Part shown: positions 16,538-26,061 of the stretch, piece by piece | How the letters are laid out: the number at the start of each line of letters is the position of its first letter | How positions within the stretch are numbered: the first letter of the stretch is position 1 | Assembly: GCF_000758165.1 (NCBI RefSeq) | Contig: NZ_JNUP01000072.1 | Span: 164,496-228,495 of the forward strand | Reading direction: 5' to 3' | DNA length: 64,000 nucleotides | Source of the DNA: Spirochaeta lutea | GTDB lineage: Bacteria > Spirochaetota > Spirochaetia > DSM-27196 > Salinispiraceae | Translations under genes and position numbers: made by a program | Notes under the pieces: model-generated | Databases searched by the model: none | What the model saw: the letters and a program-made list of their open reading frames with translations, nothing else | Told to the model about the DNA's origin: nothing

Positions 16538-18256
16538 CTAGAATGTTAGGTAGGGAACTTTCCAGCGGGCCTGGCTCAAACGGACACCCTGGGTTGTGTA
16601 AAAGATTCCCGGAAGTGTCTGGGCAATACCGGGCAGCTTAATACTGGTCAACACGGAGTGCTCCAGGGAATCCATATAACCCCTGGGTTCGGTAGCCAAG
16701 AGGATGTGGTAGGCATCAATCCCCCTTCGGTAGAAGTCCTCAGAATCCTTGGGTAATCCGGGATGCTGGCTAACCATTCCGTCCATCAGAGCCGGATCTG
16801 CGGGTATCCAGCCCAACCCGGGCAAAAAGTACTCAATCCATGCATGGGGTACCAGATGATTGTAGGGCAGCACTAGAAACCCGTCGATCATCCGGGCCGG
16901 CACTCCTCCTGCACGGAGCAGATCCACCCCGAGACTGGCATAGTCCCTGGAAGAGCCAGGGGTTACAACCTGTTCATCCTCCAAAGCCTCGGAGGGGTCG
17001 AGCAACACCTCCGTATACCGGCTTGAGAGGCCGTACACCCCCCCGGGCGGACCGGGTTCGAGCTGGCCGGCTAACCAATCGAACACCAGCTGTACTTTGC
17101 GGTAGGGATTCGACTGCCTTCCCACAATCCGCGATGCTGCGGCTTGAATCTGGGTACTCGTTGCATGGGGATGGAGAACCCGGTCCAGTCTGTCCCAGCC
17201 TTCAACCTCGGGTAAAAAACCCTGATAGTTCCCGGAAACCTGCCCAGGGTCAATCTCATATGACAACCCGATGCTGGTACCCCGAACCCCCAGAGTCAGA
17301 TCGATCGGCTGTTCACCTGTCCCGTCAGGTCCTAGGGCGATGACATAGTCCTGACCGGGCTGCTCTGCCACCCGTCGGACGGCTCGCCAACCCTCATCCA
17401 GACCACTGATGGTTTCTGTTTTTTCATGAATCCGTTGGTAAGGTCGCTGGGGAGGGAGGGGCACCCGGATAATGAGTTTATCCTGGGGTTGCCCCTGGGT
17501 CACCCGGGTCTCTAATCCGTAATGGATCATCCAGTTCTGGTGGGAAACCTCAACGGCGGGCAACTCGGATTGTATGAGTATGGGGACGGTCAGGGTAACC
17601 GGTTCCCTTCCGGGAAATTTCAGGGTTACATCCCCGCTACGAGCCCAGGTAGGAATAAAAAACCCGACACTCCCCCGCATCCAGAACTGAGGAACAACAG
17701 CTCCGTTCTCCCCCTGGCTATCCGGGAGGTAAACTGCACCGTTTCCCTGGATATCAGGAATTGATGGATGCTTCACTGTAACAAGGGCACCGGTGGTGTA
17801 TCCTCGGGCGGCTGAGGACAGGACTGGTTCCAATTGTATATCTGAATTGGATTCCAAGCCCTCCCCGGAGCCTGGGGCTTGACTCTCCGCCCTGCGGGGA
17901 ACCTGGGCCCGGTTCGCAAAAAGCAGACCGTTACTTTGGCCATGGTTGGTTTCCAGGGTGATGAGCCCGGATTGCACAGAATCCGGAACCCTCAGGCTGA
18001 TCCGCTGGGGTGTCCACTCGATAATCCGGCTCTGGGTTACCCGTGTGCCGGCAATGAAAATCTGCGAGCTCCCCCTGTTGGATCCGAAATGCCTTCCTTC
18101 GATAACCAACACCTCACCGGGAGAGGCAATACGGGGGTAGACTCCATCGAGGTAGGGCGGCCGGGACGCCTGGTACCAGAGAACAGCGAGCAGAACAACT
18201 AACACGCCGCCGGAAAGCAGTAACCAGAGCCGGATTTTTGTAAAGGAAGGTCTCAT
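16538..18256 (-). CDS. Membrane-anchored IPT/TIG - transglutaminase-fold protein, active Cys replaced
   Basis: A 572-residue protein with one N-terminal membrane helix (residues about 9-30), so the rest lies outside the cytoplasm. An IPT/TIG Ig-like domain follows ([19 protein letters not shown], about 36-110). Residues about 380-500 form a transglutaminase-like fold: [39 protein letters not shown]. The His and Asp of the triad are present, but the catalytic Cys position (two before DYA) is Ser436. It is therefore either a pseudoenzyme or a serine variant. The last about 70 residues are unassigned. It overlaps the upstream secreted-protein gene by four bases and is the last gene of the sigma/anti-sigma operon. 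Confidence 0.8.
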   Translation of the reverse strand: MRPSFTKIRLWLLLSGGVLVVLLAVLWYQASRPPYLDGVYPRIASPGEVLVIEGRHFGSNRGSSQIFIAGTRVTQSRIIEWTPQRISLRVPDSVQSGLITLETNHGQSNGLLFANRAQVPRRAESQAPGSGEGLESNSDIQLEPVLSSAARGYTTGALVTVKHPSIPDIQGNGAVYLPDSQGENGAVVPQFWMRGSVGFFIPTWARSGDVTLKFPGREPVTLTVPILIQSELPAVEVSHQNWMIHYGLETRVTQGQPQDKLIIRVPLPPQRPYQRIHEKTETISGLDEGWRAVRRVAEQPGQDYVIALGPDGTGEQPIDLTLGVRGTSIGLSYEIDPGQVSGNYQGFLPEVEGWDRLDRVLHPHATSTQIQAAASRIVGRQSNPYRKVQLVFDWLAGQLEPGPPGGVYGLSSRYTEVLLDPSEALEDEQVVTPGSSRDYASLGVDLLRAGGVPARMIDGFLVLPYNHLVPHAWIEYFLPGLGWIPADPALMDGMVSQHPGLPKDSEDFYRRGIDAYHILLATEPRGYMDSLEHSVLTSIKLPGIAQTLPGIFYTTQGVRLSQARWKVPYLTF

Positions 18257-18891
18257 TGCCCTTCCTGGCTTTTTTCAAGAAATTCCGAGAGGGATTGGAT
18301 ACGAATATGGAGGACCAGGTTTGCCTTTCCAAGTCCGGCTTCCTGTGAATCGACCCCCAGGGGGTAGAAAATCACCGGATCCCCTAACACGATGGGCACC
18401 GAAGTAAAGGCAGATTGATACTGTACCTCCTTCGTCCCCTCATCCCGCAACCAGGTCTGTCCCTTCGCCAGGAGAACTACATCGCCATTTTGCTGGGTAA
18501 AGGGAGTAAATTCCGCCTCAATAGTCAGGTTCAGCCCGTTGATACGGATCTGCACGCCCTTCCCGTAGACCGTAATCTCCCGGAACTGCATGCTCCATAG
18601 AATCCGGTCGTCATCAGATTCCACCTGGGCTTGAATATCTACTAACAGTGCATCGTCCCGAAGGGCTTCAAGAATGGCCTGGGGATCCTGCTGAATGGCA
18701 TCCTGGCCTGGGGTTACCGTCTCGCCCTGGTTAGGCGTATCCGGAGCGTGTTCGGGAACAGACTGAACCGAGGGAGGATCACCGAGCTGGCTATCCGTCC
18801 GGGGTTGTACATCTTGTCCGTAGACTCCCGCAGTAAAACAGAGCATCAAGAGAGAAACAATTGGAACCCTGGCCCGGTCAGTTCTACTCAT
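18253..18891 (-). CDS. Secreted protein of unknown function
   Basis: A 212-residue protein with a probable signal peptide (MSRTDRARVPIVSLLMLCFTA, cleavage near YGQ). A Q/P/T-rich spacer follows (about 25-65) and then a compact beta-rich domain (DDALLVDIQAQVES ... LGKANLVLHIRIQSLSEF). I recognise no family. The frame is supported by tight coupling: it overlaps the anti-sigma gene upstream by eight bases and the transglutaminase-fold gene downstream by four. A role in the same envelope pathway as its neighbours is an inference from the operon only. Confidence 0.75.
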   Translation of the reverse strand: MSRTDRARVPIVSLLMLCFTAGVYGQDVQPRTDSQLGDPPSVQSVPEHAPDTPNQGETVTPGQDAIQQDPQAILEALRDDALLVDIQAQVESDDDRILWSMQFREITVYGKGVQIRINGLNLTIEAEFTPFTQQNGDVVLLAKGQTWLRDEGTKEVQYQSAFTSVPIVLGDPVIFYPLGVDSQEAGLGKANLVLHIRIQSLSEFLEKSQEGQ

Positions 18892-19771
18892 TGGCGCTGT
18901 TCCCTTGGATGATCAATCCTGAATTCTCCAGGCCTTGGGTCTGGCCTGCTTCGGGGGAAGGGGAAAAATCCAGACCAGGAGGGACCTGCCGTGTACCGCT
19001 AGAGGTAACCAAGGCCGGCTCGCCGATGAGTTCAAGATTCCGCTGTTCCGGCATCTCAATGGTAATCTCTCGGATACGACCTGTTCCCTGTAGGATCTGA
19101 ATCAGTTGGCTCAGGTCTTGAACGGTGATGGTAACCCCGGGCAAGGCTGCCTGAGGGCCGGTTTTCATTTGGTCTAGAGCCTGTTGCAGCACCATAAGCT
19201 GGTCCACCGAGAGGGGAAGACCGTCGAAGCTTGTCCGGGAGTAGAATCCCTGGGGGGTGGAGCCGGTGGTTGATCCGGAGGAGCCTCGGGATGCAACGGG
19301 ATTGAGAAAGCCCTGATCCAGAACCTGAGAAACCTGGGCTTGGGCCTGGGCAGCCGAGAGGTCGGCAACCTGATTATCCATGCGTGGGGTCCGGGATAAA
19401 CTTGCCAGACCAAACCCAAGGCTGAACATGAGCACCAGAGCGGCGGCGGCAGCTGCCGGCAGGGGAAGGCTCATCCGCCATGAAAAAATGCCTCCCCTTC
19501 GAATTACGGAAAAGGGAGAAGTCTTGGCCGGCTTAGCCCCTCCGGATTCAAGGGTCGCATAAATCTTTGATAGTACCTCTTCACCCTGGGGCACAAGATT
19601 CTCTTCAATCCTCGTACTATCGTTCTTCAGCACCCTATGGGCATAGAGGAGTTCATCGTAGGCCTGTTTGGTATCGGCCTCGTTTTCGATCCTGGCGGTT
19701 ATCCGGGATTTCCAAGGTTCGGGTATTTCCCCGTCGATATAGGCGGACAATAATTCTCTATCAAGCCCCAT
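18884..19771 (-). CDS. Putative anti-sigma factor
   Basis: A 295-residue single-pass membrane protein. The cytoplasmic N-terminus (MGLDRELLSAYIDGEIPEP ... YDELLYAHRVLKN) has the layout of anti-sigma domains of the zf-HC2/RsiW group, but no HxxxCxxC zinc motif is seen. A membrane helix (PAAAAAALVLMFSLGFGLA) lies at about residues 105-125, followed by an S/G/Q-rich extracytoplasmic region. The ATG at 19771 overlaps the sigma gene end by 11 bases and is preceded by GGAGGT. Position directly after an ECF sigma gene is the main reason for the call. It probably holds the sigma factor at the membrane until an envelope signal arrives. Confidence 0.75.
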   Translation of the reverse strand: MGLDRELLSAYIDGEIPEPWKSRITARIENEADTKQAYDELLYAHRVLKNDSTRIEENLVPQGEEVLSKIYATLESGGAKPAKTSPFSVIRRGGIFSWRMSLPLPAAAAAALVLMFSLGFGLASLSRTPRMDNQVADLSAAQAQAQVSQVLDQGFLNPVASRGSSGSTTGSTPQGFYSRTSFDGLPLSVDQLMVLQQALDQMKTGPQAALPGVTITVQDLSQLIQILQGTGRIREITIEMPEQRNLELIGEPALVTSSGTRQVPPGLDFSPSPEAGQTQGLENSGLIIQGNSANE

Positions 19772-20291
19772 AGCCACTACCTCCACGCTTCAGTACCTCA
19801 GCAAGCTTTTCACGTCCGCGAAAGGCCCGTACCTTCACATTTCCTTCGCTCAATCCAAGAACCTCGCCAATCTCTCGGTAGCTCAAATCACCGTACTCCT
19901 TCATTACCAATACAACCCGGTACTTCTCGGGAATCTTCTCCAGCGCCTGTTGCACCTCTTCCCGGGTCTCGCTACGGATAGTTAGATCCTCCCCGGATTT
20001 CTGATCCCGGACGGGTTCCTTCAGTAACCGTTCATAAGCCTTCCGTTCACGCTTCTTACGCTTTACGTAATTCAGCGCCAGATTTTTGCTTACCCGGATG
20101 AGCCAGTACTTCGCCTGGTTCTCATCGGGAATCTGATCCAGCCGGTGGTAATACCGTATCATCGCCTCGTGACAAACCTCTTCGGCAGCTTCGCGGCTGT
20201 TGGTTATCCTAGCGGTTACCCGGGCGATTATGGGAAACACCTCGGTATACACGCGGTAAAATAGATCTTCCTGTTCCTTGGTCCACTTCAT
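19761..20291 (-). CDS. ECF-type RNA polymerase sigma factor
   Basis: A 176-residue sigma-70 family protein with only regions 2 and 4. Region 2 spans about residues 20-90 (AAEEVCHEAMIRYYHRL, AKYWLIRVSKNLALNYVKRK). Region 4 spans about 115-165 (ALEKIPEKYRVVLVMKEYG and the helix-turn-helix LSYREIGEVLGLSEGNVKVRAFRGREKL). The length is typical. It lies 25 bases downstream of cysS and overlaps the anti-sigma gene. It should direct polymerase to a small regulon that likely includes its own operon, but no promoter element could be assigned to it from this window. Confidence 0.93.
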   Translation of the reverse strand: MKWTKEQEDLFYRVYTEVFPIIARVTARITNSREAAEEVCHEAMIRYYHRLDQIPDENQAKYWLIRVSKNLALNYVKRKKRERKAYERLLKEPVRDQKSGEDLTIRSETREEVQQALEKIPEKYRVVLVMKEYGDLSYREIGEVLGLSEGNVKVRAFRGREKLAEVLKRGGSGYGA

Positions 20292-20315
20292 TAAACAATA
20301 CGCCTCAGGTATTCG

Positions 20316-21776
20316 TTACAGCTTTTCTTCAGCTGGTGTCCAGGTTGTTCCCTGGGGTGTATCAATGAGCATAATTCCTTCGGATTTGAGCTCATCCCGT
20401 ATGGAATCGGCTAGGGAAAAATTCCGGTTCTTCCTAGCCTCGTTTCGATCTTGAATCCTCAGTTCAATACGCCGGACCAACTCGGGGTCAAGGGACTCCT
20501 GGGAGACCTGATCCTCCTCTGGGGCAGTAAAATCACCCAAGCCAAGCCCAAAGATAGTATCCATCCCCGCGATGAGGAGGCGCTTCTCCCAGGGCTGGAG
20601 CTCCTTATCCTTCACAACAGCCCAGGCGTCCGCCAAACCCCGGGGCATATTCAGATCATCGGCTATGTGTTGGGTAAATTGCCTGCGGTACTCCAGGGCC
20701 TTTTCGGACAATCCGGAGACACCTTCCTGCCGGCGGGCTGTGTCCATGTCGGGCAGGGTACCGACCCGGGACATGAGATTCCGGCGGGCGGACTGAGCGG
20801 CTTGCAGAGCCTGCTCGGTAAAGGTCAACTGGGTCCGGTAGTGAGCCCCGAGGCAGAAAAACCGGTAGTCCATGGGGGTGTAACCCATTTCTTCCAGGCG
20901 GGAGAGGGTAAGAAAATTACCCGAGGATTTACTCATTTTAAAGGCTTTGGTGAGGAGAAATTCGGCATGAAGCCAATACCGCACCCAAGGGGATTTACCC
21001 GTTGCCGCCTCAGTTTGCGCAATTTCATTGGTATGGTGGACGGGAACGTGGTCTACTCCCCCGCAATGGATGTCAAATTGATCTCCCAGGTACTTCCGGC
21101 TCATGGCGGAGCATTCCAGGTGCCAACCCGGATATCCCTGTCCCCAGGGGCTGTCCCAAACCATGGCCTGGTGTTCGAACTTTGAATTGGTAAACCAGAG
21201 TACAAAATCCCTGGGGTTCCGCTTGTTCTGGTCTACCTCGATCCGTGCACCGGCCTGGAGGTTTTCCTGATCAAGGCTGGCAAGCTCGCCGTAGCGGGGG
21301 AATTTACTGATATCGAAATACACGTTGCCCCCGGCCTGATAGGTATACCCCCGATCTTCCAGCTGCTTCACCAGGGCTATCATATCCTGGATGTGTTCCG
21401 TTGCCCGGCAGACAATGCTAGGCTTCTGGATATTCAGCTTTTCGGTGTCCTCAAAAAAGGCCTTGGTATAAAACTCTGCTATCTCCCAGGGGCTCAGCTT
21501 CCGCTCCCTGGCAGTCTTCATCATTTTATCCTCACCATCGTCGCCGTCGTCGGTCAGGTGCCCTACATCGGTGATGTTCATTACATGGGTTACCCTGTAT
21601 CCCAGGTAGGTCAGGGCTCGGACTAACAGATCCTCAAACAGGAATGTTCGGAGGTTTCCAATATGTGCGTAGTTATAGACTGTGGGGCCGCAGGCGTATA
21701 AACGGACCTCGGAATCGTGGATGGGTTTAAATTCTTCAACCCGGCGGCCCATTGAATTATAGAGCGATAGTGTCAC
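20316..21776 (-). CDS. cysS: Cysteinyl-tRNA synthetase
   Basis: A 486-residue class Ia synthetase. Seen: RLYACGPTVYNYAHIGNLRTF with the HIGH-type motif at about residues 38-41 and the zinc-ligand Cys29, the further zinc-site region WHLECSAMS, and KMSKS in KAFKMSKSSGNF near residue 280. I place the start at the GTG at 21776, preceded by an A/G-rich AGGGG stretch; it gives the usual short N-terminus before LYN...EEFKPI. The extra 18 residues from an earlier ATG do not belong to the family. It is followed at 25 bases by the sigma gene, so a housekeeping synthetase probably shares its transcript with an envelope sigma operon. A leader of about 165 bases precedes it. Confidence 0.96.
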   Translation of the reverse strand: MTLSLYNSMGRRVEEFKPIHDSEVRLYACGPTVYNYAHIGNLRTFLFEDLLVRALTYLGYRVTHVMNITDVGHLTDDGDDGEDKMMKTARERKLSPWEIAEFYTKAFFEDTEKLNIQKPSIVCRATEHIQDMIALVKQLEDRGYTYQAGGNVYFDISKFPRYGELASLDQENLQAGARIEVDQNKRNPRDFVLWFTNSKFEHQAMVWDSPWGQGYPGWHLECSAMSRKYLGDQFDIHCGGVDHVPVHHTNEIAQTEAATGKSPWVRYWLHAEFLLTKAFKMSKSSGNFLTLSRLEEMGYTPMDYRFFCLGAHYRTQLTFTEQALQAAQSARRNLMSRVGTLPDMDTARRQEGVSGLSEKALEYRRQFTQHIADDLNMPRGLADAWAVVKDKELQPWEKRLLIAGMDTIFGLGLGDFTAPEEDQVSQESLDPELVRRIELRIQDRNEARKNRNFSLADSIRDELKSEGIMLIDTPQGTTWTPAEEKL

Positions 21777-21947
21777 GCAATACCCCTTTTCTCCGGTTAC
21801 CAGACTAGTCACCCCGGGGCTCAACCGCACCCCCGGTTCGGCGTCGGTTCAGGGACGGGAACAGATCGGTTCCTACCCCCAAGCGGGTTCTGACTGCCCA
21901 AACTGCTAGGACAAAATGCCCGAGAACCCCAGGTTTTGATGACGCCC

Positions 21948-21975
21948 ATTGTACCAGTCTTTTCCATCGGCTCAA
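21948..21975 (-). promoter_or_regulatory. cysS promoter with a long leader
   Basis: Minus-strand TTGAGC (21975-21970), a 16-base spacer and an extended -10 TGGTACAAT (TACAAT at 21953-21948). From a start near 21941 the leader to the GTG at 21776 is about 165 bases, G+C-rich and able to form hairpins. Confidence 0.5.
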
Positions 21976-21999
21976 GCCGATATACCTCCAATATTCTGC

Positions 22000-22028
22000 T
22001 TAACATAGGATAGTTTGGTCGATATACT
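22000..22028 (+). promoter_or_regulatory. murB promoter, leaderless type
   Basis: TTAACA at 22000-22005, exactly 17 bases, TATACT at 22023-22028. Seven bases later is the GTG start at 22036. Confidence 0.65.
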
Positions 22029-22035
22029 GCAGGGT

Positions 22036-22965
22036 GTGAACAGGGTACGTGATCTCTTTGAAAAAATCAATATTGAGGGCAAAATCGCCTTTGGGGAACC
22101 CCTCAGCAACTATACCACCTTTCAGGTGGGCGGCCCGGCCGAGGTCTTCGCCCAACCCAGATCAATTGCGGATGTAAAACGCTTAGTAGAATGTGCAGAG
22201 GAGCACCGAATCCCCTGGTTCATTCTCGGCGGCGGAGCTAATATCCTGGTATCCGATGCGGGCATCTCCGGTTTAGTAATCCATATGGAATCCCTGTCGG
22301 AGATCCGCCGCCAGGGGACTACCCTCTTTGCCCAGGCGGGCATACCGGTGAGCAAGGCTGCAGCCTGGGCCGCCGACCAAGGCCTATCCGGCTTTGATTT
22401 TATTTACGCCATGCCCGGCAGTGTGGGCGGGGCCATCTGGATGAACGCCCGGTGTTACGGCTCTGAGATTGCCGATATCCTTACCCGGGTAACCTATTTG
22501 GATCCCCAGGGTACCATCCGTACCATGGTCCCCTCCAGGGAGGAGTTCCGCTACAAGGACACTCCCTTTATGAAAAACTCGAATGTTATCCTCCAAGGAG
22601 AGTTCAATCTTCACCGGGAGGATTCCAGGGTTCTGTGGAACCGTATGAGGGGGTACGAGGCGGACCGCCGGAGTAAGGGGCATTTTGATGCGCCCTGCGC
22701 CGGCAGTATTTTTAAAAACAACCGCGACTTCGGCGCGCCCTCGGGTAAACTCATCGACAGTCTGGGCCTGCGGGGGCTCGCCTACCGGGGAGCTCAGGTG
22801 AGTCCCGGTCATGCAAATATTATCATCAACAGAGGCGGCGCCCTGGCCTCTGACATCCGAGCATTGATAACCCAGGTGCAGCAGCGGGTGCAGGACGGTC
22901 TGGGCATCACCCTGGAACCTGAGGTTCTCTTCGTGGGAGACTGGGAGCATGAGCAATCTTCGTGA
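22036..22965 (+). CDS. murB: UDP-N-acetylenolpyruvoylglucosamine reductase
   Basis: A 309-residue FAD enzyme that reduces UDP-GlcNAc-enolpyruvate to UDP-MurNAc, the second committed step of peptidoglycan synthesis. Seen: the FAD-binding region NYTTFQVGGPAEVF, WFILGGGANILVSD, YAMPGSVGGAIWMNARCYG, and the catalytic Ser in CAGSIFKN. The C-terminal GLRGLAYRGAQVSPGHANIIIN is typical of the shorter type II form. The GTG at 22036 is chosen because the TATACT box ends seven bases before it; upstream in-frame codons fall inside the promoter. No ribosome binding site is present. mgtE starts inside its last codons (17-base overlap). Confidence 0.95.
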   Translation: MNRVRDLFEKINIEGKIAFGEPLSNYTTFQVGGPAEVFAQPRSIADVKRLVECAEEHRIPWFILGGGANILVSDAGISGLVIHMESLSEIRRQGTTLFAQAGIPVSKAAAWAADQGLSGFDFIYAMPGSVGGAIWMNARCYGSEIADILTRVTYLDPQGTIRTMVPSREEFRYKDTPFMKNSNVILQGEFNLHREDSRVLWNRMRGYEADRRSKGHFDAPCAGSIFKNNRDFGAPSGKLIDSLGLRGLAYRGAQVSPGHANIIINRGGALASDIRALITQVQQRVQDGLGITLEPEVLFVGDWEHEQSS

Positions 22966-24295
22966 AAAACTGAAGGAGTACCTGCACCTGATGGACCAGG
23001 ATGATATTTCCCAGGTACTGAATGAACTGTCCAACACCGAACTCTTGGAGCTCTGGCACGACATGAATGACGAAGAGGCCTCGGAGTTCTTCCTGCTGCT
23101 CTCGGAAAAACGCAAGGTTGAATTTCTTACCCACCTGCCCGAGGGGGATCAGGAATGGCTGCTTCTATCTATTAACCGGGACAGTACCAAAGAGATTCTC
23201 ATGCGCCTGGAACCCGACGATTTGGCAGACATTATCCAGGCCATCAGTCCCGAGGTCCGTGAATCAGTCTGGAACTCCCTCTCCGATGAGGCTAAACAGG
23301 AAACCAGATTCCTCCTTAAATTTGATGAAGACGATGCAGCCGGACTCATGACCCCCAGGTACGTAGCCCTGCGATCGAATATCACGGTTGCCCAGGCCAT
23401 CCAGTTCATCCGCCGGGGCGTAGAGGATATTGAGACCATCTACTATGTCTACGTTGTGGATCCCCTGAAACGACTTCAGGGTGTTATCTCCCTGCGGGAA
23501 ATCCTATTCTCCAACGACAACGACCGCATCGGGGATAAAATGGTCCAGAACGTTGTATCCGTCCGTGAAGATACCGACCAGGAGGAGGTTGCTAAGACCT
23601 TGGAGGATTATGATTTCCTGGCCCTCCCTGTCGTGGACCGCTACAACCGACTCCTGGGCATCGTCACCTTCGATGATGTCATCGATGTAATCCGGGAGGA
23701 ACAGACCGAAGACATCTACCGGATGGGTGCCATGGAGGGATCTGCGGACATCTATTTAGAAACCTCGGTTTGGGGAATGATCAAGAAGCGGATTCCCTGG
23801 CTCATCATCCTCCTGGTCCTGGGTACCGTTACCACCAACGTACTCGATGCCTTCGGTAGCATCTTCGCTTCGGCCTACTTCCTGACCCTCTTCATCCCGG
23901 TCATCACCCAGACGGGGGGTAACTCCGGGACCCAGAGTTCCACCCTGATCATCCGCGGATTAGCCATGGGCGACCTGAACTTCCGGGATATCGGGCGGGT
24001 TATGTTGAAGGAGCTGCTGGTCGGTCTCCTTATGGGGGTTCTCCTGGGACTGGTCATTCTGCTCCGAAGCGTCTTTCTGCCCCCGGGTCTGGAGGTATAC
24101 CAGGCCATGGTCGTCGGGATCAGTCTGGTATTCGTGGTGCTGTTCTCCTCACTACTGGGTGCTCTGGCTCCCCTGGTAATACACCGCCTAGGAGGCGACC
24201 CCACGGTAATCGCCGGCCCCCTCATGTCCACCTTCATAGACCTTACCGGAATAACCATATACTCCACCGTTGCCAAAGAACTGCTCAGCCTCTAA
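22949..24295 (+). CDS. mgtE: Magnesium transporter MgtE
   Basis: A 448-residue Mg2+ channel of the cytoplasmic membrane. Residues 1-125 are the helical N domain (ELWHDMNDEEASEFFLLLSEKRK ends, LMRLEPDDLADIIQ). Residues 130-255 are two CBS domains with GLMTPRYVAL at the start and TFDDVIDVI at the end. Five membrane helices follow, with the signature IPVITQTGGNSGTQSSTL and the pore-lining ending GGDPTVIAGPLMSTFIDLTG. The family senses cytosolic Mg2+ through acidic residues between the N and CBS domains, which are abundant here. The ATG lies within the end of murB and is preceded by GGGAG. Length is typical (about 450). Confidence 0.96.
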   Translation: MSNLREKLKEYLHLMDQDDISQVLNELSNTELLELWHDMNDEEASEFFLLLSEKRKVEFLTHLPEGDQEWLLLSINRDSTKEILMRLEPDDLADIIQAISPEVRESVWNSLSDEAKQETRFLLKFDEDDAAGLMTPRYVALRSNITVAQAIQFIRRGVEDIETIYYVYVVDPLKRLQGVISLREILFSNDNDRIGDKMVQNVVSVREDTDQEEVAKTLEDYDFLALPVVDRYNRLLGIVTFDDVIDVIREEQTEDIYRMGAMEGSADIYLETSVWGMIKKRIPWLIILLVLGTVTTNVLDAFGSIFASAYFLTLFIPVITQTGGNSGTQSSTLIIRGLAMGDLNFRDIGRVMLKELLVGLLMGVLLGLVILLRSVFLPPGLEVYQAMVVGISLVFVVLFSSLLGALAPLVIHRLGGDPTVIAGPLMSTFIDLTGITIYSTVAKELLSL

Positions 24296-24362
24296 TTCCC
24301 TGGTATTCGGGTTTTAAGGTGACTCCACGGCATTGCTAACCTGTACCGCCCCCCGAAACATC

Positions 24363-25946
24363 CTACTTTTGAGAAATCCGTTCCAGTCGCCAGGATAGGG
24401 AGAACTCCAGCTGCTCCTGAAACCCTGGATGCAGCACCAGCGAGACTCCCGCCCCCTGAAGAATTTCTGGAGACAGGAGATCACCTGTCTCCACCCGGGC
24501 TTCCATCTTCAGCCGCCATACAGGGTCCACCCTAAACCTGGCAGTGCCGCGTATGAATCCCCCCACACCGGTGAACGCCCCGAGAAAATCGTCGCCAATT
24601 CCCTGGAATCCGAGGGCAAGCTCTCCCCTATCTCGGATACCCCCGAGACATTCCAGGGTGAATATCCGGGAAGGAAGCTCTTCATCCCGGGCTTTCCACC
24701 CGGCCTCAGCAGAAATTTTCCCGAACACCCTACCAAACCCCTGAACATACACCCGGCCGGTCCCCTCGAATATCCCCGCCGGTCCAGCGGCAATAGCACC
24801 CGACAGCCCAACAGGACCGGCAAATCCGTCCGCAGTCCCTTCATGGATTCCAAGGAAGCCCGGGCCGGCATCCAACCCACCCTGCCAGAGCCTTATCCTC
24901 CATCGGGCACTCAGGCCTATTCTGCCTGCTCCAGGGCTGGCGGCACCTACCTGAAGATTACAAAGCAACCCGCTGGAAAACTCCTTCCCCAGGGAGGCAT
25001 AGCCCTCGGTCCAGATGAGGGGCTTTTCTGTGTAGAGAGCATACCAGGGAATATGAAGGCCCACACCAGCCTCCCACCGGGGGGTCACCAGGGGAGCCAT
25101 GGCCTCCCTGGGATCTTCCTGCCTAGCCCAGCCCCAGGGCAGACCCGGGCTCGATTCAAACCCAACCCCCAGGGCACCCCAAAAACTCCCCCCAACCACC
25201 GGACGTCCCCGGGCCGCTGCCATCCCCCTACCACGGATGCCGAATACCATCTGGTGCTCACCACCACCATCGAAGGCGCCCCAGACCCCCAGAACACTGG
25301 GGAAATCAGCCCGGGATGCCCACTGCCCAATCAGCAGCGATTGGGGACGCTCATCATCGGCAAAACGGAGTGCCCAAAGGAACCGGCCTTCTCCCCCTAC
25401 CCCGGCAACCCCGGGCTTGCCGCTCCCCGGCGATGCGAATTCCGTGGCTCGGGACAGGGGGGCGCCGGACAACACCGCAAAATCAGCAGGACCCGGGTTC
25501 CATGGTCTTCTCAACTGAGCAGTTCCTGCCCCCCAGCTCAGGTTCCCCGCCCAAAATCCCGGGAGGGACACCCGCAGGTCTGCTAATCGGGGATACTGAG
25601 CGGTTTCCAGGGGCTGAAATACATAGACCCGGAGTTCAGCCGGTTCTCGATTGAAGGCCTTCCAAGCCCCCTGGGAGGATCCTACCCCGGGACCACGAGC
25701 CCCCAGAGAGAGGGCGGCGTCCCAAAAAAATCCAGTGTTCTGAGATTTGGCAGTAAACCCTAGGGCCTCCAACACCACCCATCGTTGCAGTCTGCCAAGG
25801 TTCCCGGGCTCCAGCGCATCCGCGCCCCCGGTTATTTCGTCCGCGGGCGATACGACATGTTCAGGTTGACACCATACCCCGGGCATGCCAAACAAGAGAA
25901 GGATGACCGTAATTACCAAAGACTTGACGGCAGAAGAGGTTTCCAT
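24363..25946 (-). CDS. Probable outer-membrane beta-barrel protein, unknown
   Basis: A 527-residue protein with a signal peptide (METSSAVKSLVITVILLLFG, cleavage near VWC/QP). The mature part is rich in Gly, Ala and aromatic residues, with alternating hydrophobic strands throughout (for example MKMEARVETGDLLSP and LEFSLSWRL near the end). This is the look of an outer-membrane barrel; no family was recognised. A cysteine at the end of the signal peptide (GVWCQ) could instead be a lipidation site. Convergent with mgtE, with 67 bases and no clear terminator between. High G+C here creates long open frames on the other strand, which are shadows. Confidence 0.65.
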   Translation of the reverse strand: METSSAVKSLVITVILLLFGMPGVWCQPEHVVSPADEITGGADALEPGNLGRLQRWVVLEALGFTAKSQNTGFFWDAALSLGARGPGVGSSQGAWKAFNREPAELRVYVFQPLETAQYPRLADLRVSLPGFWAGNLSWGAGTAQLRRPWNPGPADFAVLSGAPLSRATEFASPGSGKPGVAGVGGEGRFLWALRFADDERPQSLLIGQWASRADFPSVLGVWGAFDGGGEHQMVFGIRGRGMAAARGRPVVGGSFWGALGVGFESSPGLPWGWARQEDPREAMAPLVTPRWEAGVGLHIPWYALYTEKPLIWTEGYASLGKEFSSGLLCNLQVGAASPGAGRIGLSARWRIRLWQGGLDAGPGFLGIHEGTADGFAGPVGLSGAIAAGPAGIFEGTGRVYVQGFGRVFGKISAEAGWKARDEELPSRIFTLECLGGIRDRGELALGFQGIGDDFLGAFTGVGGFIRGTARFRVDPVWRLKMEARVETGDLLSPEILQGAGVSLVLHPGFQEQLEFSLSWRLERISQK

Positions 25947-26061
25947 ACCCTGATATCCGTCAGAACTAGCGGTTTTACTTCTAAAAATCCGGACTGACTA
26001 CCAAAGGCCGGGAAAAATACCTACTACCACTCATCATCTACAGCCATCCAGGCAGCCGCCC

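Noticed and set aside
24429-25586. Plus-strand frame of 385 codons opposite the barrel-like protein
   Set aside because: Proline-rich composition typical of antisense frames in G+C-rich genes; the minus-strand frame has a signal peptide and strand pattern.
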